Part shown: positions 63,901 to 64,000 of the stretch, piece after piece
Numbering within the stretch: position 1 is the stretch's first letter
Layout: each line of letters opens with the position of its first letter
Source of the DNA: Rallus limicola
Taxonomy: Eukaryota; Chordata; Aves; Gruiformes; Rallidae
NCBI GenBank assembly: GCA_022605955.1
Contig: JAKCOZ010000008.1
Span: 27,343,083 to 27,407,082, forward strand
DNA length: 64,000 nt
Reading direction: 5' to 3'
Position numbers and translations under genes: made by a program
The notes under the pieces: model-generated
What the model was told of the DNA's origin: nothing
Database searches by the model: none
The model's input: the letters and a program-made list of their open reading frames with translations, nothing else

Positions 63901-64000
63901 GGGTGGGACAGATTTCTGCATGCTATTTGGAAACAAAATTAACCCTATGTGGGAGTATAATACCTAGCATTGTTAATTCTTGACATTTTCTTTCCTATAC

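Overview
The window looks like one piece of a sauropsid genome, most probably a bird. The evidence is a decayed CR1 LINE fragment on the minus strand (about 5185-5615), a short CR1-like 3' tail near 44.3 kb, very low interspersed-repeat content, many short A/C-rich or T/G-rich low-complexity tracts, and GT-AG introns around long CpG islands. Nothing prokaryotic or viral was seen.

The one gene I can support is the 5' part of SATB2, on the plus strand. SATB2 encodes a CUT-homeodomain chromatin organiser that binds AT-rich matrix-attachment DNA. Two coding exons are recognised. Coding exon 1 (30359-30527) carries the start codon and the N-terminal tail. Coding exon 2 (50002-50178) opens the ubiquitin-like oligomerisation (ULD) domain. 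Both join in phase 1 across a 19.5 kb intron. They encode residues 1-115 plus the first base of codon 116. The rest of the ULD, both CUT domains and the homeodomain lie beyond the right edge. A non-coding first exon probably ends at 29759 and splices over a 549-bp intron to 30309. It holds a complete 13-codon upstream ORF, a REST-like match and a G-quadruplex motif.

Layout: 1 to about 19.0 kb is intergenic, with no convincing gene. From about 19.0 to 31.3 kb there is a very large, interrupted CpG-island complex, as expected for a Polycomb-regulated developmental transcription-factor gene. An AT-rich gap at 25.46-26.72 kb interrupts it. That gap contains paired ATCGAT (CUT/ONECUT-type) sites, homeodomain-type sites and a candidate 79-nt non-coding exon with strong splice sites at both ends. 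From 31.3 to 50.0 kb is intron 2, and from 50.2 kb to the end is intron 3. The introns contain simple repeats, a (TTCCC)15 array, and several CpG-retaining or motif-dense stretches that could be enhancers.

The many long ORFs in the GC-rich part are overlapping, low-complexity products of stop-codon depletion and are not reported as genes. I found no undescribed protein system. The points most worth checking are regulatory: the alternative upstream exon, the upstream ORF, two exact PBX/MEIS composite sites, and the motif-dense AT island inside the CpG complex.
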